From Lysobacter enzymogenes (GTDB lineage: Bacteria; Pseudomonadota; Gammaproteobacteria; Xanthomonadales; Xanthomonadaceae): a stretch of 64,000 nucleotides of DNA. The notes beneath the pieces were generated by a model. That model ran no database searches and was not told where the DNA came from. It saw only the letters and a program-made list of their open reading frames with translations. Both the position numbers and the translations under genes were made by a program. Below, one piece after another: positions 42,169 to 51,429 of this stretch (position 1 is the stretch's first letter; each line of letters starts with the position of its first letter). The stretch is taken from positions 3,162,001 through 3,226,000 of the forward strand of contig NZ_CP067396.1 in assembly GCF_023617245.1 (NCBI RefSeq), read 5' to 3'.

Positions 42169-42630
42169 GTGCTGTTCCTGGTCTTCCAGCTCGATGCCGA
42201 ACGCTACGCGATCGACGCGGCGACGGTGACGGCGGTGTTGCCGCAAGTCGAGCTGCGGCGGCTGCCGCAGGCGCATCCCGCGGTGGCCGGGGTGTTCGAC
42301 TACCGCGGCGAAGTCGTGCCCTTGATCGACCTGTGCCGGCTGGCGCTGGCGCGCCCGGCGCGCGCGGCGATGAGCACGCGCATCGTGCTGGCCGATTACC
42401 GCGACCGCGCCGGCCAGCCGCGCCGGCTCGGCCTGCTGGCCGAGCGCGTGCTCGACACCGTACGCCTGGAACCGCAGGCGTTCGCGCCCAGCGGCGTGGA
42501 CCAGCCGCAGGCGCGCTACCTCGGCCCGGTCGCGCGCGACCCGCACGGCCTGCTGCAATGGATCGGCGTGCGCGAACTGCTGCCCGACGACGTCCACGAC
42601 CTGCTGTTCCAGCAGGCGGCGCAAGCCTGA
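42169..42630 (+). CDS. wspB: CheW-like coupling protein, WspB-like
   Basis: The 153-residue single CheW domain has LFLVFQLDAERYAIDAATV at the start, VAGVFDYRGEVVPLIDL and a C-terminal MQWIGVRELLP-like end. The GTG start at 42169 is preceded by GGCGGAG. It would link the WspA-like receptor to the CheA-type kinase. Its stop overlaps the next start (TGATG). Confidence 0.87.
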   Translation: MLFLVFQLDAERYAIDAATVTAVLPQVELRRLPQAHPAVAGVFDYRGEVVPLIDLCRLALARPARAAMSTRIVLADYRDRAGQPRRLGLLAERVLDTVRLEPQAFAPSGVDQPQARYLGPVARDPHGLLQWIGVRELLPDDVHDLLFQQAAQA

Positions 42631-43892
42631 TGGACGCGGCCGCCTTCAAGCGCTGGCTCAAGACCACGATGGGCCTGGACGCCGAAGCGGTCGGCCCCGG
42701 CGTGGTCGAACGCGCCATCGCCGGGCGCATGCGCGCGCTCGGCGTCGCCGAGGCCGACGCCTACTGGCGGCGGCTGCAGGCGCAGCCGCTGGAGCAACAG
42801 GAACTGATCGAAGCGGTGGTGGTGCCGGAGACCTGGTTCTTCCGCGGCGTCGAAGCCTTCGACGCGCTCGCGCGCGCGTTCGCGTCGCGCCTCAGCGAGC
42901 CCGGCAACGCGCCCTTGCGGCTTCTGAGCCTGCCGTGCTCGACCGGCGAGGAACCCTACACCCTGGCGATGGCCCTGCTCGATGCCGGCTGGCCGCCGCA
43001 GCGCCTGCGCATCGACGCCTACGACATCAGCGAACGCGCCCTGGCCAAGGCCAGGCACGCGGTGTACGGCGCCAACTCGTTCCGCGGCGGCGACCTGCGC
43101 TACCGCGACCGCCACTTCCGCGCGCTCGGCCACGGCCGCTGGCAGCTGTCGGACGCGGTGCGCGGCTGCGTGCGCCTGCATCGCGCCAACCTGCTGGCCA
43201 TCGATTTCCTGCCCGATGCGGCGAGCTTCGACGCGGTGTTCTGCCGCAACCTGCTGATCTATTTCGACCAGGACACCCAGGTGCGCGCGGTCGGCGTGCT
43301 GGCGCGCGCGCTCGCCGCCGACGGCCTGCTGTTCGTCGGCGCCGCCGAAACCGGCCTGCTGCTGTCGCTGGGCTACGCCTCGGCGCAGATCCCGATGGCC
43401 GCCGCGTTCCGCAACCAGCGCAGCGCGCCGGTCCCCGCGCCGGCGCCGCAGCAGCCGTGGCGCGCGCCGGCGCTGGCGCCGCTGCCGGCGGCCGCGGCGC
43501 GTCCGCGCCCGTTCGCGGCCGTCGCCACCGCGCTGGCGGCGCGCCCCGCGCCGGCCTCGCCGCCCGCGCCCGCGCAGGCCGCCGACGACTCGCTGCCGCA
43601 GGCGCGCCGCCTCGCCGACAACGGCGACTTCGCCCAGGCCGAGCGGCTGTGCCAAGCGCACCTGCGCGCGCACGGACCCAACGCCGAGGCGCTGTGCCTG
43701 CTCGGGGTGATCTACGGCGCCGACGGCGCCGACGCCCGCGCCGAAGACGCCTTTCGCAAGGCGCTGTACCTGCAACCCGACCACGCGGAAAGCCTGATGC
43801 ACCTGGCCTTGCTGCTCGACGCCAAGGGCGACGCGGCCGGCGCCCGGCTGATGCGCCAGCGCGCCGCGCGCCACCGCGACAGGAACCCCTGA
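42630..43892 (+). CDS. wspC: CheR methyltransferase with TPR domain, WspC-like
   Basis: The 420-residue protein has a CheR domain with SLPCSTGEEPYTLAMAL (SAM motif), IDAYDISERALAKAR and FDAVFCRNLLIYFDQ. A Pro/Ala-rich linker of about 60 residues and a C-terminal TPR-like region (AEDAFRKALYLQPDHAESLMHLALLL) follow, as in WspC. It methylates glutamates of the receptor and so sets signalling sensitivity. Start and stop are tightly packed with its neighbours. Confidence 0.9.
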   Translation: MDAAAFKRWLKTTMGLDAEAVGPGVVERAIAGRMRALGVAEADAYWRRLQAQPLEQQELIEAVVVPETWFFRGVEAFDALARAFASRLSEPGNAPLRLLSLPCSTGEEPYTLAMALLDAGWPPQRLRIDAYDISERALAKARHAVYGANSFRGGDLRYRDRHFRALGHGRWQLSDAVRGCVRLHRANLLAIDFLPDAASFDAVFCRNLLIYFDQDTQVRAVGVLARALAADGLLFVGAAETGLLLSLGYASAQIPMAAAFRNQRSAPVPAPAPQQPWRAPALAPLPAAAARPRPFAAVATALAARPAPASPPAPAQAADDSLPQARRLADNGDFAQAERLCQAHLRAHGPNAEALCLLGVIYGADGADARAEDAFRKALYLQPDHAESLMHLALLLDAKGDAAGARLMRQRAARHRDRNP

Positions 43893-43893
43893 G

Positions 43894-44493
43894 ATGAGCG
43901 CATCCGACCTCGGCGATGCGGCGACCGGCGGCGAACGCGGCCACGCCCGCTCCGCCGTCGCCCGCCTGCTGGAGCGCGCGCCGGCGCGCGAGGACCTCGC
44001 CGCGGCCGCCGCGCGCCTGGCCGCGGGCGCGGTGGAGCAGCACGGCGACGCCGCCAGCGCGTTCGTGTTCCGCCTCGGCGAGGAATGGCTGGGTCTGACC
44101 ACCGCGTTGGTCGACGAAGTGCTGGAACTGCGCCCGGTCCATCGCCTGCCGCACCGGCGCGACGCCGCGCTGCGCGGCCTGGTCAACGTGCGCGGCCGCC
44201 TGACCGTGTGCGTGGCGCTGCCGGCGCTGCTGCAGACCGGTCCCGCGCCGGCGGTGCGCGGCGGCGCGCGCCGGCTGGTGGTGCTGGCCGCGCCGGAAGG
44301 CGCGCTGGCGTTCGAGGCCGACGAAGTCCACGGCAGCCTGCGCTACCCGCTCGACGACGTGCGCGCGGTGCCGTCCACGGTCGCCCACGCGGTGGCGCGC
44401 TTCGCCACCGGCGTGCTGCCCTGGGGCGAACGCCGCATCGGCCTGCTCGACGCCGACCTGCTGCTGCACGCGCTGGACCGGCGGATTTCATGA
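43894..44493 (+). CDS. wspD: CheW-like coupling protein, WspD-like
   Basis: The 199-residue protein has a CheW domain preceded by about 45 residues of N-terminal extension, as in WspD. Core motifs are SAFVFRLGEEWLGLTTALVD, LRGLVNVRGRLTVCVALPAL and a late FATGVLPWGERRIGLLDAD. It is the second coupling protein of the operon, and its stop overlaps the wspE-like ATG by four bases. Confidence 0.87.
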   Translation: MSASDLGDAATGGERGHARSAVARLLERAPAREDLAAAAARLAAGAVEQHGDAASAFVFRLGEEWLGLTTALVDEVLELRPVHRLPHRRDAALRGLVNVRGRLTVCVALPALLQTGPAPAVRGGARRLVVLAAPEGALAFEADEVHGSLRYPLDDVRAVPSTVAHAVARFATGVLPWGERRIGLLDADLLLHALDRRIS

Positions 44494-46733
44494 GCGAGGA
44501 CCGCATGAGCCACGACTCGCTGCGCGATCGCTCGCTGCACGACCTGTTCCGGATGGAAGCCGAGGCCCAGCGCCAGGTGCTGACCGAGGGCCTGCTCGCG
44601 CTGGAACGCAACCCGACCGCGGCGGCGACCCTGGAGGAGTGCATGCGCGCGGCGCATTCGCTCAAGGGCGCGGCGCGCATCGTCGGCCTCGGCGCGGCGG
44701 TCGCGGTCGCCCATTCGATGGAAGACTGCCTGGTCGAGGCCCAGCACGACCGCCTGCACCTGCACCGCGCGATCGTCGACGTGCTGCTGCGCGGCGTCGA
44801 CCTGCTCGGCCGCATCGCCGACACCCCGGCCGAAGCCGCCGCGACCTGGGCCAACGAAGAGATCGAACCGGTGCTGACGTTCCGCGCCGCGCTCGACGCC
44901 GCCCTGGCCGCGCCCGCGCCGGCCGCCGACGCGCTCGAACCGGCCGGCGACGCCGCGCCGGCCGAGGCCGGCGAGGAAACCGAAGAACGCGTGCTGCGCA
45001 TCGCCGCGCGCAACCTGCACCGCATGCTCGGCCTGGCCAGCGAGGCGCTGGTGGAATCGCGCTGGCTCGATCCCTACATCCGCTCGCTGGCGCGGGTCAA
45101 AGAACTGCAACGCCGTTCGGCGCTGGCGCTGGACCAGTTGGCCGAACGCAACGCCGGCCTCGCCGCCGACGCGCCTTCCGCCGAACTGCTGGCGCGCGCC
45201 CAGGCCGACCTCGCCGAAGGCCAGCGCCTGCTCGGCGAACGCGTGGCCGCGCTGGACGCGTTCGACCGGCGCCTGGCCGGCGTCGCCCACGGCCTCTACG
45301 ACGAAGCCCTGGCCAGCCACATGCGCCCGTTCGCCGACGGCACCCGCGGCTTCAAGCGCATGGTCCGCGACCTCGCCCGCGAACTGGGCAAGGAAGCGCG
45401 GCTGGAGATCGTCGGCAACCGCACCCCGGTCGACCGCGACGTGCTGTCGCGGCTGGAAGCGCCGCTGGGCCACCTGCTGCGCAACGCGGTCGATCACGGC
45501 ATCGAGGCGCCGGCGCAACGGCTGGCGCGCGGCAAGCCGGCCGAAGGCGAGATCCGGCTGGAAGCGCGCCACGTCTCCGGCCGCCTGGAAATCCGCATCG
45601 GCGACGACGGGCAGGGCATCGACGCCGAGCGCATCCGCCGCGCGGTGATCGCGCGCGGACTCGCCGACGCCGACACCGCCGCGCGCTTCGATCACGACGA
45701 ACTGCTGGAATTCCTGTTCCTGCCCGGCTTCACCCTGCGCGAGACCGTCACCGACATCTCCGGCCGCGGCGTCGGCCTGGACGCGGTGCAGAACATGGCC
45801 AAGCAACTGCACGGCAACGTGCGGGTGTTTTCGCAGCCCGACCAGGGCACGCGCTTCCAGCTGCAATTGCCGCTGACCACCTCGGTGCTGCGCGCGCTGT
45901 CGGTCGACATCGGCGGCGAGGCCTACGCGTTCCCGCTGGCGCGCATCGTCGCCACCGCGCTGGTCTCGCGCGAGCAGGTGCGCTCGCTGGAAGGCCGCCA
46001 GTACTTCGAACTCGGCGGCCGCGAGATCGGCCTGGTCGCCGCGCAGCAGGTGCTGGAAGGCGGCGACGCGGCCGCCGCCGGCGCGCAGTTGCCGGTGGTG
46101 GTGATCGGCGGCGCCCACGGCGAACACCTGTACGGCCTGGCGGTGGACCGCTTCGGCTCGGTGATCGAACTGATCGTGCAACCGCTGGACCCGCGCCTGG
46201 GCAAGGTCAAGGACATCGCCGCCGGCGCCATCCTCGACGACGGCACGCCGGTGCTGATCGTCGACATCGACGACCTGCTGCGCTCGATCGAGCGCCTGGT
46301 CGCCGCCGGCCACCTCGCCCAGGTCCGCCACCAGGACAGCGCCGGCGCCGCAGAGCGCAAGCGCGTGCTGGTGGTCGACGACTCGCTGACCGTGCGCGAA
46401 CTGCAGCGCAAGCTGATCGAAGCCGGCGGCTACGCGGTGGAAGTCGCGGTCGACGGCATGGACGGCTGGAACGCGCTGCGCCTGGGCCGCTTCGACCTGG
46501 TGGTCACCGACATCGACATGCCGCGCATGGACGGCATCGAGCTGGTGGAGCTGATCAAGAAAGACCCGCGCCTGCGCGAACTGCCGGTGATGATCGTGTC
46601 CTACAAGGACCGCGAGGAAGACCGCCGCCGCGGCCTCGATGCCGGCGCCGATTTCTACCTGAGCAAGGCCGGCTTCGACGAGGACGCGCTGATGCAGGCG
46701 GTCGTCGATCTGGTCGGAGGGCCGCTGGAATGA
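44490..46733 (+). CDS. wspE: Hybrid CheA-type histidine kinase with receiver domain, WspE-like
   Basis: The 747-residue protein has a P1 Hpt domain (MRAAHSLKGAARIVG, phospho-His about residue 55), a short P2 region and a dimerisation helix. An HATPase domain (LLRNAVDHGIEAP, IRIGDDGQGID, SGRGVGLDAV), a CheW-like P5 domain and a C-terminal receiver with D674 in VVTDIDMPRMDG follow. It is expected to phosphorylate both WspR-like and WspF-like proteins. An in-frame ATG at 44505 is an alternative start. Confidence 0.92.
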   Translation: MSEDRMSHDSLRDRSLHDLFRMEAEAQRQVLTEGLLALERNPTAAATLEECMRAAHSLKGAARIVGLGAAVAVAHSMEDCLVEAQHDRLHLHRAIVDVLLRGVDLLGRIADTPAEAAATWANEEIEPVLTFRAALDAALAAPAPAADALEPAGDAAPAEAGEETEERVLRIAARNLHRMLGLASEALVESRWLDPYIRSLARVKELQRRSALALDQLAERNAGLAADAPSAELLARAQADLAEGQRLLGERVAALDAFDRRLAGVAHGLYDEALASHMRPFADGTRGFKRMVRDLARELGKEARLEIVGNRTPVDRDVLSRLEAPLGHLLRNAVDHGIEAPAQRLARGKPAEGEIRLEARHVSGRLEIRIGDDGQGIDAERIRRAVIARGLADADTAARFDHDELLEFLFLPGFTLRETVTDISGRGVGLDAVQNMAKQLHGNVRVFSQPDQGTRFQLQLPLTTSVLRALSVDIGGEAYAFPLARIVATALVSREQVRSLEGRQYFELGGREIGLVAAQQVLEGGDAAAAGAQLPVVVIGGAHGEHLYGLAVDRFGSVIELIVQPLDPRLGKVKDIAAGAILDDGTPVLIVDIDDLLRSIERLVAAGHLAQVRHQDSAGAAERKRVLVVDDSLTVRELQRKLIEAGGYAVEVAVDGMDGWNALRLGRFDLVVTDIDMPRMDGIELVELIKKDPRLRELPVMIVSYKDREEDRRRGLDAGADFYLSKAGFDEDALMQAVVDLVGGPLE

Positions 46734-46776
46734 ACCACGCCACAGCGCGGCCGCACGCCGCCCGAAGGACCCCGCA

Positions 46777-47793
46777 GTGAGGATAGGCATCGTCAACGAC
46801 CTGGGCATCGCCACCGAGGCGCTGCGGCGCGTGCTGGCGCGGCGCGCGGATTTCCGCGTCGCCTGGGCCGCCGCCAGCGGCGAAGACGCGGTCGCGCACT
46901 GCGCCCGCGACACGCCCGATCTGGTGCTGATGGATCTGGTCATGCCCGGCATGAACGGCGTGGAAGCCACCCGCCGGATCATGGCCGCCAGCCCCTGCCC
47001 GATCCTGGTGGTGACCGTCAGCGTCGGCGCCAACGCGGCGATGGTGTTCGAAGCGATGGGCCACGGCGCGCTCGACGCCACCGACATGCCCTCGCTCGGC
47101 GGCGAAGAGAACGGCGGCGCCGACAAGCTGCTGGCCAAGATCGATTTGATCGGCCGCCTGACCGCGGCGCCGCCGCGGCCGCTGCCGGCGCGCGCGCCGG
47201 CGTCGGGCGCCGCGCACCCGTTGCTGGCGATCGGCGCTTCCGCCGGCGGCCCGTCGGCGGTCGCGCGGTTGCTGGAAGGACTGCCCGCGGACTTCGCCGG
47301 CGCGGTCGCGGTGATCCAGCACATCGACGAAAAATTCGCCCCGGGCATGGCCGACTGGCTCGGCCGCTACTCGCGCCTGCCGGTGCGCATCGCCAACACC
47401 GGCGACACCCTGCAACCCGGCCGGGTGCTGCTGGCGGCGACCAACGACCACCTATCGCTGCGCGCCGACGCGCGCCTGGACTACGTGCGCGAACCCGCGC
47501 AACTGCCCTACCGCCCCTCGGTCGACGTGTTCTACAAGAGCGTCGCCGACCACTGGCGCAGCCCCATCGTCGGCGTGCTGCTGACCGGCATGGGCCGCGA
47601 CGGCGCCGCCGGCCTGCGCCTGCTGCGCGACCAAGGCCACCACACCATCGCCCAGGACCGCGCCACCAGCGCGGTCTACGGCATGCCCAAGGCCGCCGCC
47701 GAACTCGATGCCGCGGTCGAAATCCTGCCGCTGGACCGCATCGCCGCGCGCGTGCGCGACCTATTCGCCCAGACCCAGACCGCCTCCCCATGA
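46777..47793 (+). CDS. wspF: CheB-type receptor methylesterase, WspF-like
   Basis: The 338-residue protein starts at GTG 46777. The receiver domain has D53 in LVLMDLVMPG. The methylesterase domain carries the catalytic triad S155 (GASAGG), H182 (IQHID) and D275 (GMGRDG). It removes receptor methyl groups and acts as the off-switch; loss of WspF in Pseudomonas gives constitutive c-di-GMP and wrinkly colonies. The ATG of the diguanylate cyclase overlaps its stop. Confidence 0.92.
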   Translation: MRIGIVNDLGIATEALRRVLARRADFRVAWAAASGEDAVAHCARDTPDLVLMDLVMPGMNGVEATRRIMAASPCPILVVTVSVGANAAMVFEAMGHGALDATDMPSLGGEENGGADKLLAKIDLIGRLTAAPPRPLPARAPASGAAHPLLAIGASAGGPSAVARLLEGLPADFAGAVAVIQHIDEKFAPGMADWLGRYSRLPVRIANTGDTLQPGRVLLAATNDHLSLRADARLDYVREPAQLPYRPSVDVFYKSVADHWRSPIVGVLLTGMGRDGAAGLRLLRDQGHHTIAQDRATSAVYGMPKAAAELDAAVEILPLDRIAARVRDLFAQTQTASP

Positions 47794-48824
47794 GCGAACC
47801 CACCTTCCCCACTCCCAGCGACCTGCCCGCGCACCTGCGCCAACACCGGTTGGTGGTGCTGCTGGTCGACGACCAGCCGATCATCGGCGAAGCGGTACGC
47901 CGCGCCCTGGCCAGCGAAAGCGACATCGAGTTCCATTACTGCGCCCAGGCGCTGGATGCCGTCGCCGCCGCCGAAGCGCTGCAGCCGAACGTGATCATGC
48001 AGGACCTGGTCATGCCCAACGTCGACGGCATGACCCTGCTGCACCACTACCGCATCCATCCCCGGCTCAAGAACGTGCCGGTGATCGTGCTGTCGAGCAA
48101 GGAGGACGCGCTGGTCAAGAGCCAGGCGTTCTCGACCGGCGCCACCGACTACCTGGTCAAGCTGCCCGACTCGATCGAACTGATCGCGCGCGTGCGCCAC
48201 CACGCCCGCGCCTACCTCAACCAGATCCAGCGCGACGAAGCCTACCGCGTGCTCAGCGAGCACCAGAAGCGCCTGCTCGAACTCAACGAGACCCTGCGCC
48301 GGCTCAGCGACGTCGACGGCCTGACCGGCCTCAACAACCGCCGCTACCTCGACTCCTACCTGGACAGCGAATGGCGGCGCGCGGTGCGCCAGGGCGACGA
48401 CTTCTCGCTGCTGATGCTGGATGTCGACAACTTCAAGCGCTACAACGACTACTACGGCCACCTCGCCGGCGACGAAGTGCTCAAGGACGTGGCCTCGGTG
48501 ATGCGCCAGCACGCGCTGCGCCCGGCCGACCTGACCGCGCGCTACGGCGGCGAGGAATTCACCGTGGTGCTGCCGGCGACCTCGGCCGAGGGCGCGCTGC
48601 GCATCGCCGAACGCATCTGCGACGGCGTCCGCGAACTCGCCCTGCCGCACCGCGCCGCGCCGCAGGAAACCGTGACCATCAGCGTCGGCGCCGCCACCGC
48701 CTCGCCCGCGCTCGGCGACAGCTACGCCTCGCTGCTGCGCGCGGCCGACATGGCGCTGTACGAGGCCAAGCGCGGCGGCAAGGATCGCGCGGTGTATCGC
48801 GCATACTTGCGCGGCGAGGAATGA
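47790..48824 (+). CDS. wspR: Response regulator diguanylate cyclase, WspR-like
   Basis: The 344-residue protein has an N-terminal receiver with D72 in MQDLVMPNVDG, a helical linker (LSEHQKRLLELNETLRRLSD) and a C-terminal GGDEF domain with active site RYGGEEF (253-257). The inhibitory I-site RPAD (R244, D247) is intact, so product feedback is expected. It makes c-di-GMP when phosphorylated by the WspE-like kinase. It is the last gene of the operon, followed by a strong hairpin. Confidence 0.93.
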   Translation: MSEPTFPTPSDLPAHLRQHRLVVLLVDDQPIIGEAVRRALASESDIEFHYCAQALDAVAAAEALQPNVIMQDLVMPNVDGMTLLHHYRIHPRLKNVPVIVLSSKEDALVKSQAFSTGATDYLVKLPDSIELIARVRHHARAYLNQIQRDEAYRVLSEHQKRLLELNETLRRLSDVDGLTGLNNRRYLDSYLDSEWRRAVRQGDDFSLLMLDVDNFKRYNDYYGHLAGDEVLKDVASVMRQHALRPADLTARYGGEEFTVVLPATSAEGALRIAERICDGVRELALPHRAAPQETVTISVGAATASPALGDSYASLLRAADMALYEAKRGGKDRAVYRAYLRGEE

Positions 48825-48826
48825 GG

Positions 48827-48847
48827 CGGCGGCCCGCCGGGCCGCCG
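48827..48847 (+). terminator. GC-rich hairpin after the Wsp operon
   Basis: CGGCGGCCC-GCC-GGGCCGCCG is a perfect 9-bp stem starting three bases after the wspR-like stop. There is no T-tract, so it may stop or pause transcription or protect the mRNA end. Confidence 0.55.
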
Positions 48848-48879
48848 ACCGCACAGACACACTCACCCAGGAAACGCAG

Positions 48880-49287
48880 ATGGCCAGAGTCATTACGGAT
48901 GAAGACATTCTTTTGGCGTTCCACGCCTCCGATCCGCGCCTGTGGCTGCGCGAGCACGTGGCCGGACTGACCCGGCGCGCGTGCTACTACTACCAAGCGC
49001 CGATCTCGCAGTCCGACAACACGATCATCAGGCACGAGGTGCTGATCACGCATGCCGACCCGTTCGCGCCCACCGCCCGCTCCAAGGTGGAGATCAGTTC
49101 CTCGGCCGTGACGGGCGGTCCCGACTTCCCGTTGTTCCATCAGGAATACGAAGTGGAGATTTCCCCTGCCGAGGAATCCGTGCGGCGTGGTACGTGGTCG
49201 CGGCTGGACGACGCGATGATCAAGAAGGCCCACGACATCTCCCAAGCGGCCAGCGATCACCAGCCTGAGGCGCGCAGCCTCAGCTAG
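48880..49287 (+). CDS. Hypothetical protein
   Basis: The 135-residue soluble protein begins MARVITDEDILLAFHASDPR, has a YYYQAPISQSDNTIIRHEVL strand region and ends with a charged helix. The composition is coding-like and the ribosome site AGGAAACGCAG is good. I do not recognise a family. It lies just beyond the hairpin after the Wsp operon and ten bases before a HAD hydrolase gene. Confidence 0.65.
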   Translation: MARVITDEDILLAFHASDPRLWLREHVAGLTRRACYYYQAPISQSDNTIIRHEVLITHADPFAPTARSKVEISSSAVTGGPDFPLFHQEYEVEISPAEESVRRGTWSRLDDAMIKKAHDISQAASDHQPEARSLS

Positions 49288-49296
49288 CCCGCCGCC

Positions 49297-49755
49297 ATGC
49301 GGATCGCCTTCGACATCGACGGTACCCTGACCCCGCTCGGCGCCGGCCAGTTCCCCGCCGCGCGGCTGCCGTTCCCGCTGCGCCTGCTGTGGCGCGAACC
49401 GCTGCGCGAAGGCGCGGCCGCGCTGATGCGCGAACTGCAGGCCGACGGGCACGAGGTCTGGATCTACACCTCGTCGCTGCGCTCGCCGTCCTACCTGCGC
49501 CCGTGGCTGCGCTGCGCCGGCATCCGCCTGGCCGGCGTGGTCAACGGCGACGCCCATGCGCAGGCGCTGCGCGGCCGCGCCGTCGCACCGTCCAAGTTTC
49601 CGCCCGCGTTCGGTATCGATGTGCTGGTCGACGACTCGGCCGGCGTGGCGATGGAGGGCGAGGCACATGGGTTTCGGGTGGTGTTGGTGGCCCCCGCAGA
49701 CCGGGCCTGGGCCGACAAGGTCCGCGCCGCGTGCCGAGCGGCGCCGGGGCGCTGA
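49297..49755 (+). CDS. HAD-superfamily hydrolase-like protein
   Basis: The 152-residue protein starts with the HAD nucleophile motif RIAFDIDGTLTPL (Asp 6 and Asp 8). It continues with VWIYTSSLRSPSYL (motif II Thr/Ser) and IDVLVDDSAGVAMEGEAHGF (motif IV acidic pair). There is no large cap domain. A phosphatase acting on a small or macromolecular substrate is likely. It may be co-transcribed with the preceding hypothetical gene. Confidence 0.78.
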   Translation: MRIAFDIDGTLTPLGAGQFPAARLPFPLRLLWREPLREGAAALMRELQADGHEVWIYTSSLRSPSYLRPWLRCAGIRLAGVVNGDAHAQALRGRAVAPSKFPPAFGIDVLVDDSAGVAMEGEAHGFRVVLVAPADRAWADKVRAACRAAPGR

Positions 49756-49976
49756 GCGCCGCTCCCAGCGATTTGTTTCGACGCCTGCAGCAGCTGGCTT
49801 GCACGACGCCTTGCCGCGGGTATCCCAGGTCTGGCCCGAAGCCGCCCGCCGTCCCAGCCATTGAGACACCCGCATGCTCTAGTGCGCGCCACCGCGCGGC
49901 CGCACCGACACCGCAGCGCACTCGCCCCCCTCGCCACCGCGGCTTGCCCGAGCGCAAGCCTTAAGACCGCCACGCC

Positions 49977-50618
49977 ATGCCCTTTCTCGATCCCGCGCTC
50001 GTCCTCGCCTGGCAGACCGCGCACTGCATCGCCCGCAACGCCCCCGCACCCGTCCCCGACCGCGGCGGCTGGCGCGTGGACACGCATTCCGACAAGGAAA
50101 CCCGGCGCTGGGTGTTCCCCCGACTGTGCGAAGGACTTCGCAAAATCGCCGAGGAAATCACCGCACCGCTGCATTATTTGAAGCTGTCCGGCACTGCCGA
50201 AGAATTACGCAGCGCATTGCCGCCTCGTTGGCAGATCCAGCAGGCGAACTACTTCATGATCGCGACCGCGGCCCCGACCGACACCCGCCCGCTACCGCCG
50301 GGCTACACGCTGGAACTGCATCGAGCCGGAGCCTTCGCCCGAGCCAGCGTCCTCGCTCCCGACGGCGAACTGGCTGCGAGCGGAAACGCCGCGCAGACCG
50401 CGGACGCCTTCGTCTACGATCGGATCGAAACCGCCCCCGACCATCGACGCAAAGGGCTGGGCCTTTCGGTGATGGCCGCGCTCGCGACCGCGAACACGTC
50501 TGTGGCCACTCCGCAGTTGTTGGTCGCAACGGAGGACGGCCGCAGCCTGTATGCGCGCCTGGGCTGGAGCGTGCTTGGGCCGTTTGCCACGGCGTTGATC
50601 CCGAACGTCGAGCGCTGA
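49977..50618 (+). CDS. GNAT-family acetyltransferase
   Basis: The 213-residue protein has a C-terminal GNAT domain: LAASGNAAQTADAFVYDRIE, then the acetyl-CoA loop TAPDHRRKGLGLSVMAAL (Q/R-x-x-G-x-G/A type), and ATEDGRSLYARLGWSVLGPF. The N-terminal 90 residues (AWQTAHCIARNAPAPVPDRG, ETRRWVFPRLCEGLR) form an extra domain. The substrate is unknown. It is monocistronic, with a 221-bp gap upstream. Confidence 0.8.
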   Translation: MPFLDPALVLAWQTAHCIARNAPAPVPDRGGWRVDTHSDKETRRWVFPRLCEGLRKIAEEITAPLHYLKLSGTAEELRSALPPRWQIQQANYFMIATAAPTDTRPLPPGYTLELHRAGAFARASVLAPDGELAASGNAAQTADAFVYDRIETAPDHRRKGLGLSVMAALATANTSVATPQLLVATEDGRSLYARLGWSVLGPFATALIPNVER

Positions 50619-50675
50619 TCGGCGCGGTTGCCCGCGCCGGCCGTCAGGCGCTGCGGCCGCGAATTTCGCTCGGGA

Positions 50676-51203
50676 CTACGGCCAGAGCGTGCGGCTCAAA
50701 TCGCGAGAGGCCTTGGTCGAGCCGCCCTTTCGGGCATTGAGGATGCCGGTGACATGGATGGTGCGCAGGAACGCCGTTTCCTTACTGTTCTTGAGCTTAT
50801 GGTTGCGCTCCAGCGCCGCGGCGATCAGCCACCGTTCCAGAAAGTCCAACGCATGGATGCGGCCCACGCCTTTCGGCCGCTTGCGAAGCTTTCCGGACGG
50901 CGTACGCAGCGGCAGGAAGAACAGGACGGGACTGCCCTTCGCATCCAGCACCGTGTTGTATTTCTCGCGATTGGAGGGATTGAGCGCCTCTGCCGCCAAC
51001 GGCCGCTTGCACGCCTGCCCCACATACCACGGCATCAGCCCCTTCCCGGTCTGCTTGGCGAACACGTAGCAACCGCAAGCCTCCGACAACCCCTCTTCCT
51101 TGCTTTCCAACTCCTCGATCAGCTCTTTCATCGAATCCGCGGTAATCAACCGCTTCTTTCCATGCCGGCTGAGCTTGATCGGGCCAATGACGCCAAAGTC
51201 CAT
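50676..51203 (-). CDS. GIY-YIG-like hypothetical protein
   Basis: The 175-residue protein begins at ATG 51203 after GGGGGAAAC. The pattern SEACGCYVFAKQTGKGLMPW followed by YVGQACKRPLAAEAL resembles the GIY-YIG core, with GCYVF for GIY and WYVGQ for YIG. A later NTVLDAKGSPVLFFLPL strand and LERWLIAAALERNHKLKN helix with a Glu fit that fold. Whether it is an active nuclease is unknown. Composition is less GC-rich than its neighbours, hinting at acquisition. Confidence 0.55.
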   Translation of the reverse strand: MDFGVIGPIKLSRHGKKRLITADSMKELIEELESKEEGLSEACGCYVFAKQTGKGLMPWYVGQACKRPLAAEALNPSNREKYNTVLDAKGSPVLFFLPLRTPSGKLRKRPKGVGRIHALDFLERWLIAAALERNHKLKNSKETAFLRTIHVTGILNARKGGSTKASRDLSRTLWP

Positions 51204-51429
51204 GTTTCCCCCTGTTCGATTGGAATTCCATTCCGCAGGCGCTCTGGTCCCCTGCGACGGGAAGAGTAACCAGAAAGGGAGGGCCGGCCCAGCGGCGAAC
51301 CGTGCCGCGCCGCAACAATTCATTCGGCGCCGGGGACGCTGCCGTTCGGCGCCCCTAAGCCGCTCGGCCGTATCGAGCAGTGACCGGATCGCACCGCCGC
51401 GCAAAACGTGCGGTCGTTGACCTCGACGC

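Noticed and set aside
44343..47348. A 1001-codon minus-strand open frame
   Set aside because: It is antisense to the WspE- and WspF-like genes, which have complete domains and residues.
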